Assembly: GCA_029298735.1 (NCBI GenBank) | Contig: JANSLP010000013.1 | Coordinates: 1-64,000 of the forward strand | DNA from: Ophiostoma sp. CBS 140.51 | Taxonomy: Eukaryota; Ascomycota; Sordariomycetes; Ophiostomatales; Ophiostomataceae | Reading direction: 5' to 3' | Length of the DNA: 64,000 bases | Part shown: positions 1 through 11,134 of the stretch, one piece after another | Position numbering within the stretch: the first letter of the stretch is position 1 | Layout: every line of letters starts with the position of its first letter | The notes under the pieces: generated by a model | Databases searched by the model: none | Seen by the model: only the letters and a program-made list of their open reading frames with translations | Told to the model about the DNA's origin: nothing | Position numbers and translations under genes: made by a program

Positions 1-336
1 TTACGAAGTTATACTATTTAAAAAAGGACTATTTTTAACTATATTAACATTATCGCTATAAATATACGAAAATATAACCTTATATATATAATATGAAGAG
101 ACTAAGGTCTCCGGGGAGTATTAAAATATATAAATAGTAGGGGAGCCCTAGTCTCCTCTCATTGGTCAATATGATAAACAATAGTGGGGTGATACAGCCA
201 TTAAGGCTGCATTGCCACAGCTACCAAAATCATAACAATTAAGCCACTTGCTAATTATTATCTATATACTACCTTGACTAATACACGTCACTTTGTCCGT
301 CGCTACGTTGCCTTGAACTGCCGTTTTCTTGCCTTC
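1..336. other. AT-rich intergenic edge, no gene
   Basis: The first ~280 bases are strikingly AT-rich and TA-rich compared with the rest of the window. They hold an imperfect inverted repeat: the arm at about 98-112 (GAGACTAAGGTCTCC) pairs with the reverse complement of about 142-155, with differences that include G/A and C/T transitions. No open reading frame of note is present. This could be a RIP-decayed repeat or simply the 3' flank of the phosphatase gene that ends at 337. I cannot tell which. Confidence 0.5.
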
Positions 337-2598
337 TTACAGAGGGCAGTTGTCAATGTTGGCCTGCCACGTCTTCTGGACGTAGGGCAGCAGGTAGTCC
401 TGCGAGGTAAAGTTCTCAGAGAGGTAGGGTGTGACGTCCGAGGCCGAGTACGACGAGCCGAGGTATGAGAGCATGTAAGATTGGATGCTACTTTGTTAGA
501 TGAGATCAGGGAGAAGGGACGAAGGAGAAAATGAATGGCAGGGAGGACGTACAAATCGATAAAGACAACGTCAACCTTGTCGGGGTTGCGGCACTTGGGG
601 TAGCCGCCGGTGGCCATGTAGTAGAGCGGGATGGAGTAGCTGGGGATCTCCGAGTGCTCGGTATCGTCGCCATCGGTGCCAAAGTCGTCGGTGGTCGTGT
701 AGCCCTGCGTCTCCTGGACCTGGCGACGGCCAATTCCAAGGGGAGAGGCGTCGGTCGATGCGTCACGGCGAGCGAGACCGACCTCGGGGTCGACACAGGC
801 ATCGCGGCCAAACAGTGCACTGGCATCCATGGAAGCCAGGCTGCGCTTGTCGGCACCACCGCTGTTGAGCTGGTGGATCAGGTTGCTGGCGTCGACAAAG
901 GGTACATCCGGAATGTATCTAAAGACGTTGCGGAAGGGCGAGACGATAAAGTTATCGTCGTAGGTAAAGGGGCCCTTGTGCATGTCGAAGCGGATGCCGC
1001 CAGTGTTGGCAAAGATCATGCGGGCCTTGTCGGCGCGGTCGGGGTTGACAATGATCTCGCTAGCAGCGGCGGTCATGATGGTGAAGATGTTGGTCGGGTC
1101 GTCAAAAGGAACGCATGTCTGGCAGTAGAATGCAGGCACGCAACCGTACACCTCGCCGAGACGCTGCTGCGTGCGGATGGCAGCGATCTCGTTGGTGGCG
1201 TTGAGACCCTCGGCGGTTTCAAACAAAGCAGTGTTGCCAGCACCGACAGTGTGGTACTGGAAGGTGTAGCGGTTCCAGTCGAGGTAGCGACGCGAGTACA
1301 CAAAGGGCGACGTCGTCTCCGTCTTGTTGGACGAGGCAGCAATCGCCTTGCGGGTCGGGTTGGCAACGCCGATTGGGTTGGCGGCACCGGTGCGGCCACT
1401 GTTGGTCTCGTTGAAGCCGCTCATCGAGAACCAGCCGACAGTCTCGCAGTAGCGGCCACTCTCGAGAGCCGTGCTGGACTCATCGACGACGGCAAAATCA
1501 CGCTGGTGGCTGTGACCACCAAAGATCTGGATGGGGGTGGTGGTGTGGATGGCGCGGATGGCATTGTGGACAACCTGGAAGGTGCTCCCGCTGGTAGAGG
1601 GGCGCGCAATGTTGTGGCCGATGAGGAGGAAGAGATCGACGGGCTCGCTGGTGTTGATAGCATCAATGAACCAGTCCTGCTTGACCATCTCGCTGGCCGG
1701 GATGACCTTGGATGCGTTTGCATTGCCAGTGAAGTCGAAGAGCACACCGAAGGCCATGATGCGGAGGCCATTCTCCGTGGTAAAGTAGCGGTGCGTCTTG
1801 CCGACATACTCCCACTCTTGGGTATCTGGATTGATTAGCTGCACGTTGGAGGTGAGGTACTTCTCGCCCCAGAACGAGCTAATGGCGTTGAAGGTATGGT
1901 AGGTAACGTCGGCGAGGTAAAGCTCGTGGTTGCCGATGGTCAGCAGATCGTATGCATCGAGCTGGTTGAAGACCTTGTCGGAGAGCAGGCCGTCGGGTGA
2001 GGTGGTGTCACTGAGACCAGTACCGTCGTGGAGGTCGCCTAGAGGGCGTTAGTGTCTGGATATGAATGGCGCGAACGATGCACTGCTTCTGTCTTCTCTC
2101 ACTCTCGCTCCCTCAGCTCTCTAGAAACTGACCAGTGTCTACAAGAAGTAGATCAACACCCAAAATCTTTGCCTGATGCTTCATGTGTGCCGTGAAGGAG
2201 ATGAAATCGCCGAAGTCAGCGCCGTCTGTTTTGTTAGTTTTTGGAGAGGTCAGGATGGTTGATCATTGATCGAGATAGGTTGGAAAACTCACAGTTCTCC
2301 TCTTTCAGATGGCCCTCGAGCCAGCCGTGCGTGTCCGTCTGGTAACTCAATATTAGTTGATGACCGAGACCCGGCTATGTCTGCAGCAGAAACATGAGCA
2401 AGAACATACCGTGTGTAGAACATTCAGTTGTCCCCATTCGAGCGGCCGAGTCGGGCCATAAGTGGCCTCTGCAGCACCGGGCTGGATGCGCTTGGCGTGC
2501 CGGACATGTTCGACGCGGCTGACGGGGCCGTAGCAGCTGTCGCAAGCGGCGGCGGCGGCGACAAAAAGGGCCGTAGCGCTGGCAGTGAATCCCTTCAT
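337..2598 (-). CDS. Secreted calcineurin-like metallophosphoesterase (5'-nucleotidase-like)
   Basis: Five exons by frame and splice consensus: 2598-2410, 2338-2293, 2225-2133, 2038-553 and 487-337, giving 654 aa. The ATG at 2598 opens a signal peptide (MKGFTASATALFVAAAAA). The mature N-terminus carries the metallophosphatase motifs in order: LHTTDTHGWLEGH formed across the first intron, VDTGDLHDG across the third, LTIGNHELY, LLIGHNI and IFGGHSHQRD. These supply the Asp, His and Asn ligands of a dinuclear metal centre. The C-terminal half matches the layout of the fungal secreted 5'-nucleotidase/UshA-like group; the last exon restores ...FIQSYMLSYLGSS...NIDNCPL before TAA. The likely role is hydrolysis of phosphate esters or nucleotides outside the cell or in the secretory pathway. 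The exact substrate is not readable. All exon phases close, so the model is firm apart from substrate. Confidence 0.85.
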
Positions 2599-3503
2599 TT
2601 TGGATGTAGAATGAGTGGGAGGAAGAGGAAAAAGGGGTATAGCAGAATTCTTTCTTCGCCTTCGCTTTTGTCTCTTACTCTTTCCTTAATGTCTCATTCG
2701 TCGTCATACGGGAAGGCACCACCGCTTTAAAGAACGATCAGCGCGCCGAGGCAGGAGCAGCCGGGGGCACGCCCAGACGCCCACGTTTCTCACACAGTCT
2801 TGCTCCTGCCCGATTCAGGAAAAGAGGAGCTATGAAGTACACTCGCCATCACAAAGAAAAAAAATGAATGATGCATCATGATTGCAGGAAGATGTACTTG
2901 AATGCGATAGTGTGAGATGCCGTCCTGAAAATAAACGGGTAGAATAGTCTCGGCACTGGACGATGTGGGTGTGTCGCCCCCGGTTAAATACTGCTAGTCG
3001 TGTACACGTGCGAGCCTTGTTGACGATTGTTGGTGTTTCTTGCGATCGTTTTGGTGACCGACCCATGTTTTCAAGTTTTGGTTTAAGATGAACACAGCCT
3101 TGGCAAAATGTAAGACTGAGAAAAGGTTGAGAGCTAAGGTACACAACTTTAATGGAAAAAGGCCTAAAATACGAGTACGATTGAAATCACAGAAAAAAGA
3201 CCATACGAGATGTTAGATAAGATGGAGATGGAAAAAATTATCGAGGCATCGATGGCCACGAGGCCCGGAGAACCTGTCATTAAACCGGTATTCCGGGGTC
3301 GTGCACCGCCCCGGATATATGTGAGTCGTTACATTATCAAACAGAAGTACGTGAAAAAAAGAACGGTCGTAAATACGACACACAAAACGCCAAAAATGCT
3401 GTTCGTAGAATCGTCTGGGCTCCTCCTCTTCCGAGGGCCCTTGTTTTCGCCCTTCCTCCGCCCTCACTCTTCACTCTTCTCTCTTCACCCTCTCACCTCT
3501 GCG
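2599..3503. other. Intergenic: promoter of the phosphatase, 3' flank of the next gene
   Basis: About 0.9 kb between two genes on the minus strand. It should contain the promoter of the phosphatase gene (start 2598) and the 3' UTR of the gene ending at 3504. Only short shadow frames are present. I see no repeat, RNA gene or clear regulatory site. Confidence 0.5.
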
Positions 3504-5804
3504 TCAGTCTAGCAGACGCACTAGAATCTTCACTTCACCATCCATCAGCAGCTCGTCGTCATTGACACGGTTAATAACGCGATCCCAGTCAGAGTCGCTG
3601 CACACGCGTTCGAGGCCAAGGATCGTCATGATCGAGACGCTGTCGACTTCCCTGCATAGCCGGTGGCACATGTCGGTCAAGTGTGAGTAGCCGGCCGCAC
3701 GAATGTCTCCGTCGTGGCAGAGGTTGATCTGTGGAATGGCCCGCTTCTGTGCATGGCCGTCAATAACGTTCACACGGTAGCGGATGCTGGCGTTCATGGG
3801 CGCGCGTTTCGAAACGTAGTAGAAGCCGGGCTCGGCAAAAGCGGTGGCGGGTGACGGGGCCGTCAGGGTTGGCGACGGAGCCTTGTCGGACTCGCTGGCC
3901 GGTGTCGTGCTGTTGCTGGCATTCGTGGCTAGCAAAGCTTCACGGAGGACCTGCAAGATGTTTGTTAGCATGGACATGGGTATATATGATAGTAGAGGTA
4001 TAATGGGGAGACATACACTTGGTGAGCTATACCTGAGGCCTGCGTTAGGATGAACTGGCACTGGAACAGGGAGTTCGACAGGTTTTGCTGCGGCTTTTGG
4101 CTGAGGCGTCTCGCGCTTGCGCTTCCGAGGCTTGGGCTCTTTCGGCGGTGTTGGCTCTTTCGGTGCTTCGTTAGAAGCTTGCAGCTGGGGTTCTTCTGGA
4201 GACGTCGACGCCTCTGGGGCCTGGGGCGGATTCAGTTCGCCAAACGTCGGGACAGGTGAGGCTGCGCGGGCCTCGCGGGCCTTCCGGTACCGCTCTCGGG
4301 AGTTTGCGTTTCTCGTCAAGCGGTACAGCAGCTGAATGAACAGAAGGGTCAACCTAATGGTGGATATTAGCCAAGAACACAACCATACACGTGGAGGATG
4401 GAGTAAGGATAAACTTACGTGGTCGAGTCTTCGGGCCACACGTGCTCACTCGTCGGCTCGAGTGTTGACTCTCGTCCGAACCAAGAACTGCCCACACCGG
4501 CACGCCCGTCACTGTCTTTCAAGAGGGCCAATGCACTGTAAATCAACGTCACCTTGAGTGCACGCAGGGCTGCCGGGTTGGATCCGCTGAAGGTCACGGC
4601 GTGTGCTGGGTCGGCGAGGTGATCCTGGCACCGCATAACGATGAGCTTCCCAGCGTCGACGTCGAGGCCCATCCGTTCCTGAATCCCGCGGAGGGACAGT
4701 TTCGAGTCTGGAAAGTTAGTAGGTGGCACTAAAAGAAAGTCGAAAACAGAAAGAGAGGGGACACTCACAAAGTTGCACAAACGGCAAAAGCTCTTCAACA
4801 TTGTAGCTGCCAAGGTCAATCCGAGGAGGAGGCGGGCCTTGTGGGCATCGGGGTCGAAGCTCCAGGTAATGTGGAATTGGTACAGGTACCGTAAACGGCG
4901 GTGGAGGTGGAGGCGGCGTTGATACAAGACCTTGTACTTGACATTCTACCTGTCTCGAGGACAGAAGCACGACGTCGCCGTCACTATCGTCGTCGTCAAT
5001 GTTGATGATGGAAGGGCCCGGACATTCTTGATCGCCACGGGTGCCTAAGTCTGTTGTGGGAGAGGGTTTGTCAATGCTTGGCTGTGCATGATTCAGAGGT
5101 ACCAACCCGCTATCAGCAGCAGCTTCTGGTACGGGAGTGAGTGAGGTGAGTGAGTTGGATGTGATGGTGGCGGTGGTGACAAGGTACTTGGGTGAGACTG
5201 GCGTCACTTCATCTTTTTCTGTGCCTGGTTCTAGCTCGTTCTGAGCCTGCCTCGTCACCTCCTGCTCAACAGCCAAACCAAAGTCAAAATCGACGTCGAA
5301 GTCGAAGTTGACACTGGAATTGCCATCAAGACCAAAGTCTTGCAACAACAGCAAGGCATCCTCCTCTTGACTGGGCACATTGTCGTCGAATTGCTGCTGG
5401 TTTTGGGTCTCGTCATGATGGAGAGTACTAACTGCACTGAGAGGCTCGACACTGTCAGACTGCTGAAGGGCAGACGATGAGAGTGGGAGCGAAGAAGAGG
5501 CGAGAGCAGACGGGAGGGAGAGAGGGGATGCAGGTTCCTGCAGCTGACCTGGGTGTTCTTGACGCGGTTCTTCACCTTCGAGTCTCGCGAGCAGATTCTG
5601 CATCTCGGCGTCGCCGCCGAACAGAGAATCTTGCTCGTCCGACTGTCCAGCAAAGATCTCACCGTCAAGGAACAGACCCAGATCAGCAGCTGGGTCGCAC
5701 CCCAACCCGCTAAAAAGGGAATTGCTCTCAGTCACATCCCGCTGCTCATTGCCATCCGAGCAAAGCTGGACCGGAGGGTCGTTTTCGGGGTATAGGCCGT
5801 CCAT
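3504..5804 (-). CDS. Hypothetical acidic protein with a SUMO-interaction-like motif
   Basis: Four exons: 5804-4769, 4707-4419, 4353-4017 and 3950-3504, giving 702 aa. I do not recognise the family. The ATG at 5804 (MDGLYPENDPP) is chosen because the upstream open frame has no support as protein and reads like UTR. Residues 1-200 are acidic and rich in Leu/Phe (LLLLQDFGLD, DFDVDFDF), resembling an activation-type region. Near residue 280 sits SIINIDDDDSDGDVVLLSS, a hydrophobic core next to acidic and Ser residues as in SUMO-interaction motifs, followed by poly-Pro. A more ordered segment runs from about 335 to 450. A basic K/R/P-rich stretch (PRKRKRETPQPK) could be a nuclear localisation signal. 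The last exon encodes a folded-looking C-terminal domain (FYYVSKRAP...VKILVRLLD). The third intron is 66 nt, a multiple of three without stops. A nuclear role is inference only. Confidence 0.7.
3951..4016 (-). other. Frame-neutral intron
   Basis: On the minus strand this starts GTATGT, has the branch site TGCTAAC, and ends TTGCAG. It is 66 nt, phase 0, with no in-frame stop, so both spliced and retained forms stay open. The strong branch site and donor argue it is a real intron. Confidence 0.7.
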
Positions 5805-7945
5805 TTTGCGGACGCGAAGAAAAAGGAATGAGAGAAGAGAGAGAAAAAAAAGAAAGAAAAGAAGATTGAGCTGAGAAGGGGATAAGTAGTTAAAAAGGAC
5901 AAGATTGACAAGGCAAATAGGCGCGCCCCAGGTGAGGAAGACGACGCCCAGTGATTCATCCTTTGGATGCGTTTTGGAGCTTGTCCAAGCTTTTGTCTTT
6001 CTCGTGCCGTTTTTGCCACAAATCTTGCTCGAGTACTTCTCAATGTCGCAGTACTTCAACTTCAGCCTTGTACAACAGAAGATCCTTCTTTTGAGTCCCA
6101 ATAAAGTGAGGGAACAGAAAACACAAGGTCTTGGTAGCCGGGCACCCGTTGAGGCAAACGATCGATCGAGGTTGTGAAAAGGTGATGTTTTGGTAGCTAG
6201 GCAGAAGCTAGGACCCAAGCTTTTCTGCCTGCTCCATCACAAGCCATGTCGCGCAAATGTCCCACACAGTATATATAAACAGACACTGTAATAAGACACT
6301 GTATTTGTTTACAGCACCAAAATGGGCCCCTTTTTCTTTCAACTGTCTTTCCTTCACCAATGCCTGATAGGCACTCTTCTTTTTGTCGAGAGATGCTGAT
6401 TTGTGATTAGAGAGTATCCAAATGTATTAAAAAGCACAGTAAAATATCCAAAATAGTAGATGTGTGTCCAATCTGTTCCAATCTGTGTAGAAAAACGTGT
6501 CCCTGTGTCCCATTAAAAAAAGAAAACCCGAATCCGCTGCCGTGTACTTCACAATTGAAGATAGACGAGCAGTAGTATAGTCCAACTCCATCCAACACCG
6601 TATTTCAGACCTGCCCGCAAGAAAACAAACAAACAAACGGAATAGCAATGTGAAGATCCAAACTAGCAAAGAGACAAAGGAAAACAAAAACAAAAACAAA
6701 ACACCTTGATTGCTCCGGGACCCTTCCTCTAGGGGTGTATCCCTTCTTCCACTGTGGTAGGTACTGTTTTACCCTCTGTATGTTCAACCGGATTGCTCTG
6801 GTGATGATTTAAAGCAAAATATGTGGGAAGTAGCAAAATGAAAAGACTTGCAAAACAAAAACAAAGACAAAACAAACGCAGCAAACAGAAAACGCGAAGG
6901 GGGGAATTCAAAATAGACAATCTGGTTGATGCGAGCAAAATTTATTGCAATCGGGTAAAAAAGAGATAACGATAAAATGGTTAACGATAAATCGACCGAG
7001 GTGGGTATATGGAGGGATTAAAAAGCAAATACAATAAACAAAGACGGGAAACAAGAGAAGCAAAAATGACAGAACTCGCTGTGCGCTTTTTTAGGGTAGT
7101 GTTCGGTGATGGGGGTATGTGTAGGAGGAAAGAAGAGGAGAAATAAGGAAAGAAAAAGCAGCTAAAAAGAGCAGAAATCCAAAGCGTTGCAAATTGCTTT
7201 GCTGCTTACATGGCGGATTCCAATGCTGTCTAATGGTTGAGGAGAAAGATGAGAGTAGTGTATGAGATGATATGAGGTGGAAATGGTGGAGTAGGACGAT
7301 AACGAGAGATGGGGATATATGAGATGAGACGACAAAAGAGAATGCAGCATTGTGCAAATCAAAATAGAGATGCAAAGAAGCCAAGTAAAAACAAGGTCTG
7401 TAACAAAACCAATAGCAGCCAGTTGCCCGGCTATATGCCAAATGCTCTTCTAAAAGCAAGTTACCAAACCCCTGTCGGTATAGTATTTTGTTTTGTCCCG
7501 TTTCTTTCCAAAGCCGAGGATGTGAAGAGAGCCCAATGCTTCTTCGTACTTCTAACAATTAATAAGGTTGTAGTTTGTGTGAAATGGTGTGATGCTTCCT
7601 GAGCATATAGTGAAAGGTGACAACATGTCGGGTGAGGGAGTGTAGAGCGTGGGGGAACTTGATGGAAAGAGATAAAGGAGATGGTATAAATGAGTGGACA
7701 TGGTTGGCAGTACAAAAATGAGCGAATGTGTGACTGATGGTGTCTCCGAGTTGGGTAGAAATCTCAAGAGACGACAAAAGAGAATATTTGGTCGAAGGAG
7801 AGTGGTAGTGGCAATCGAGCTCGTGGTAAGTAAAAAAAACAAACCAGGGCGCGAATACCGGGTATGACGAATTGAAAACAGTTGGAAAGGCATAGCGAGT
7901 TGAGAAGCCCACAATCGACCAACTTTCCCTACCCACAATCGTCGG
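5805..7945. other. Intergenic: promoter of the acidic protein gene and long 3' flank of the bZIP gene
   Basis: About 2.1 kb without a supportable gene. Next to 5804 it is purine-rich (polypyrimidine on the coding strand), a common look for fungal leaders. A TATATAAA element lies at 6272-6279, about 470 bp upstream of the minus-strand ATG, and reads as TTTATATA on that strand, so its use as a TATA box is uncertain. Simple A-rich repeats of AAAC and AAAAAC units occur near 6620-6705. The side near 7946 would be the bZIP 3' UTR. Confidence 0.45.
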
Positions 7946-10603
7946 TTATCGTTGGTATTTCGAATCAGGCGGCTGATGCTGCTGCTGGTGAGATGCTGGA
8001 GAATCAGCCGCCCAGCCAGCGGTATCGTAAGGACGGTTGTACGCAGAAGATGTCGTGGTTGCAGGCTGGTAGTGCTGCGGGACTGGCAAGGCCGATGTAT
8101 TTCCGTGGGCAAGTTCGGGTGTTGGCGGGCCTGTGCCCATACCGCCACCAATTCCCACACTACTCTGGTTGCTTCCAGGAGTATCTAAACGAAGAGGCGG
8201 GAGTCGAGGGTTGCTTGGTGACCCAGACAGAGGTGAAGGGCTCATGCTGTGAAATCGAGAGGATCCTGCAGGCGGCATCGGCGGTGGAAGAGTCGATGGC
8301 GGGGGAGCAGATGTGGCGTACGAGGGGGTGTAGTATTCAATATTCGGCCCCGAATCTGTCCGGCGACGCTGGGATGGGCGTTCCATGCCGGCGACAGAGT
8401 CTGGTGGACCTCCAAGATGTGCTGGCGGGGGGCCAGAAAATTCAGGTGCTGTGGACATCGGCGGATACAAATGAGCCGGCGGGTGGGCGGGAGAGATCTG
8501 GTGCTGCTGTTGTTGCTGCTGCTGCTGCTGTTGTTGTTGTTGGTGGTGCTGAAGGTGTGGGCGGGGATGCTGTTGCTGCGCTTGTTGGGACATCTGATGT
8601 TGTTGTGGCGGCAGCTGCTGTTGAGGGGGCGCTTGTGGGTGCTGTGCCGGTGCGTGTTGGGAACTGCCACCTGTCATAGGGCTACCCTCCGCAACATAGG
8701 ACCGGCCGCTCAAAGATGTTGACGCCGGACTCGGTGGCCCCGACTCGATATACTCGCGCATACTCGGCGACTGAGACATAATGTGTCGCAGCCGGTTTCG
8801 CTCGTTACGGTAGAAATCGCGTTGTGCCTCCAGCTCTTGGTTCCGTTTCTGTAGATCCCGGTTCATCGACTCCAGTCTCTGTATCCCCATTTGTGCCTCG
8901 CGGTCCTTCTCCTTCTTTCGTGCTCGGAACCGTGCCGATGCGCCAGCATTCCGAAGTCGCTTCTCGTCCGCCTGCTTTGATGCTTGGTGCACATCCACCG
9001 GGACGTGGATCTCCTCGCCATAGGAAGGCGTGATTGTAATAAACTGCTGTCCCTCCGATACGGACATGGAAACAGATCGTCCAACACCCACACCACCCCC
9101 AGGGCCACCAGTTGCTGCTCCATGGCTTCCCCATTGACCCTCACCGCTGCCAGTGTTCACGTTGCTTGCTGAGACAGTCCGGTTCGGAGTTGTGGTTGTC
9201 GCAAAGCCACCTTGGCGAGCGCCGACGGGATACGGGAAACGCGACGACTGCTGGCTCTCTTGTTGTTGCTGTTGGTGGCGATGTTGCTGCTGCTGCTGCT
9301 GCTGTTGCGCTTCATGTGTTTGCCCGCGATTGTCTCCATGTCCTCCTGGATGTCCCCCCCCTTCATTGGGATAGAACGGTTGCGCGTATGGTCTTTGTGG
9401 GCTTTCTCCCGTCATCATAGTGGGTGGCGGGCCTGATGCTCCATGTGGAGGAAAGTAAGATCCAGGCACAGACCCGGCCATTTGCCCAGAGCCAGAACCA
9501 GATCCCGATCCAGGACCAATGTTGGGAGCGCTCATGCTCTGGTGCAATCGATTTGGTGGTATAGGAGGTACTGGTGGCGTATCTCCGCTCCGGGGAAACA
9601 ATGGATGCTGGCTACCTGGTGCACCCATGCCTGGCATGCTTCTCCCCAGACTCGATCGGCGTGGTGATTTTGGCGTCAAAATGCGGCGAGGCTGTGATCC
9701 AAACGCCAAATTCGTGTGCGAATGACCTAGTCGAGGTGAAGACTCCTGATCAGACCCATAGCCGCCAGACAACGGTACAAAGCCCATTCCTGGGCTCCTC
9801 GTTGTGTTTGGCGCCTGGCCCGACTCTCCAGATGTCGGTTGACCATAGCCGGGGCCGTAATTGACAGACGCGAAGCCGGAGGGACCATGAAGCCGACTGG
9901 TGCTGTTGCTGCCGCCAATCTGGTATCCAGGTGGGGGCTGTGCGTGATGGCCCTGAGGTGGCCGACCGTGGTGGTTGCTGGAGGCGCTCGAGGCCGACCC
10001 GATTTGAGGACTGCTCGCACTGCTTGGTCTTGTTCTCGGTAGCGTCCGCGATTCGCCTGTGTCCATACCCGCATTTCCTGTCGACGACGTTCTCGGCACC
10101 GTGGCCGGGCTGTGCACCGTTACCTCGGAGGGATTCAGAATGTTGTGGACGCCAAGAGTTCGAGAGGATGGTGGTTGTGCCGATCTGTCGTCCGTGCTGG
10201 CCGCTAGTGCGGCTGCTGCCGCTGCAGCGATCGTCGACGGCGGCGCATTGTCCGCTGGGGCCCCTTCCTGCCCCGGTGCCATGGTGCTTGTTATTGACCC
10301 CGGATGGGCACTGTTCCCAACGACGCCGGTCGTCTCCCTAGGGCTGTTGGTGGTACCGTTTGGCTCAGGACGTCTTTTTGTGTCGTTCTCGTGGATTGTT
10401 GCGTGGTCGCTTGTGCTTGTAGTATAGTTGCCTTGCTCGGCGGAGTGGGTGTCATGCTGCTCATGGCGGTAAAGCGAATGCTGGGGTTCTCCGTCCTGAG
10501 AGACTGTCGGGGATAGACGGGCGACTGGAACGGGTGGCGGCTTGACGTCCGATGAAGTGCGGTGATGGGAGTCAGGACGAGGCACAGACGCCTGTTGGGA
10601 CAT
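7946..10603 (-). CDS. Large bZIP transcription factor with poly-Q tracts
   Basis: A single open exon of 885 aa from the first in-frame ATG (10603, MSQQASVPRPDSHH). The bZIP lies at about residues 535-605. It is preceded by ITITPSYGEEIHVPVDVHQ; the basic region has the core RLRNAGASARFRARKKEK, and a heptad-spaced zipper follows (IQRLESMNRDLQKRNQELEA). The N-A-x-x-S-x-R-F-R spacing places it with the fungal Cys-3/Met4/IDI-4-type basic regions, not the classical Gcn4 NTEAARRSR type. Flanks are long, disordered, and rich in Ser, Pro, Gly and Gln, with Q runs encoded by CAG/CAA arrays near 9280-9310 and 8500-8545. It should bind DNA as a dimer in the nucleus; targets cannot be read. An open frame without ATG continues upstream to 11134 and beyond, so an extra 5' exon is possible. 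It borders the 17-kb gene-free region, which may hold its promoter. Confidence 0.85.
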   Translation of the reverse strand: MSQQASVPRPDSHHRTSSDVKPPPVPVARLSPTVSQDGEPQHSLYRHEQHDTHSAEQGNYTTSTSDHATIHENDTKRRPEPNGTTNSPRETTGVVGNSAHPGSITSTMAPGQEGAPADNAPPSTIAAAAAAALAASTDDRSAQPPSSRTLGVHNILNPSEVTVHSPATVPRTSSTGNAGMDTGESRTLPRTRPSSASSPQIGSASSASSNHHGRPPQGHHAQPPPGYQIGGSNSTSRLHGPSGFASVNYGPGYGQPTSGESGQAPNTTRSPGMGFVPLSGGYGSDQESSPRLGHSHTNLAFGSQPRRILTPKSPRRSSLGRSMPGMGAPGSQHPLFPRSGDTPPVPPIPPNRLHQSMSAPNIGPGSGSGSGSGQMAGSVPGSYFPPHGASGPPPTMMTGESPQRPYAQPFYPNEGGGHPGGHGDNRGQTHEAQQQQQQQQHRHQQQQQESQQSSRFPYPVGARQGGFATTTTPNRTVSASNVNTGSGEGQWGSHGAATGGPGGGVGVGRSVSMSVSEGQQFITITPSYGEEIHVPVDVHQASKQADEKRLRNAGASARFRARKKEKDREAQMGIQRLESMNRDLQKRNQELEAQRDFYRNERNRLRHIMSQSPSMREYIESGPPSPASTSLSGRSYVAEGSPMTGGSSQHAPAQHPQAPPQQQLPPQQHQMSQQAQQQHPRPHLQHHQQQQQQQQQQQQQHQISPAHPPAHLYPPMSTAPEFSGPPPAHLGGPPDSVAGMERPSQRRRTDSGPNIEYYTPSYATSAPPPSTLPPPMPPAGSSRFHSMSPSPLSGSPSNPRLPPLRLDTPGSNQSSVGIGGGMGTGPPTPELAHGNTSALPVPQHYQPATTTSSAYNRPYDTAGWAADSPASHQQQHQPPDSKYQR

Positions 10604-11134
10604 CGAAAGGTCGCGGTTTTCTTTTTCTAGCTCCTGGTCATAGAGACCGCGGCATCGGCCGCTCTCCTCCTCATTAATGTTTGCAAGAAAGGCTCTGGGC
10701 TCGGGCCCGAGCTCCGGTTTGGACTGGTCACTAGTCAGTTCGCCAGTCAGCTGTTTCTCGGAGGCTGCTGTGACTGCAGCAGTAAAGAGAGCGGCCGTCG
10801 TGGCAACAAAGATGGTGTCGTCGGGTGCCACTTTTCCACCGGAAAGACGAGTACTGGGTAGTGATGCTTCTGATCGCGGCTGCCGTAGCAGCGCTGTTCT
10901 AGTCGTCGTTGTCGTCGTTGAGGATGCCACGGTGACCGCGCCCTCTTCCGTGGGCCAGCAAGTTTGGGCACCGACCGGGCTGCTTGTTGTTGCTGAGCAC
11001 GTTCCGCGTTTGTTTAAAATAGTGGCGGAAGCAGCACACGAAGGAGAGATTGAATGACTACACTGCCTTTCGTTGGATGCCCGAAGAGCCGTATCGACCG
11101 CCAGGGTGAAAGCTTGCGTGGGCGTCTTTTTCAA
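10604..11134 (-). other. ATG-less open frame continuous with the bZIP gene
   Basis: At least 177 codons upstream of the bZIP ATG stay open in the same frame with no ATG. The translation is Thr/Ala/Ser-rich, then acidic (ELGPEPRAFLANINEEES, LYDQELEKENRDLS) just before the start. It could be translated 5' leader by chance, an extension begun at a near-cognate codon, or the body of an exon joined to a farther upstream first exon by splicing. Confidence 0.35.

Noticed and set aside
531..1838. 435-codon open frame antisense to the phosphatase gene
   Set aside because: It lies wholly opposite a domain-bearing exon, and its Val/Gly/Ala-rich translation is the usual shadow of GC-biased coding DNA.
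5805..6218. Upstream in-frame extension of the acidic orphan protein
   Set aside because: Hydrophobic, Ser/Phe/Leu-rich translation of a polypyrimidine leader, with the family-like acidic start beginning only at the ATG at 5804.
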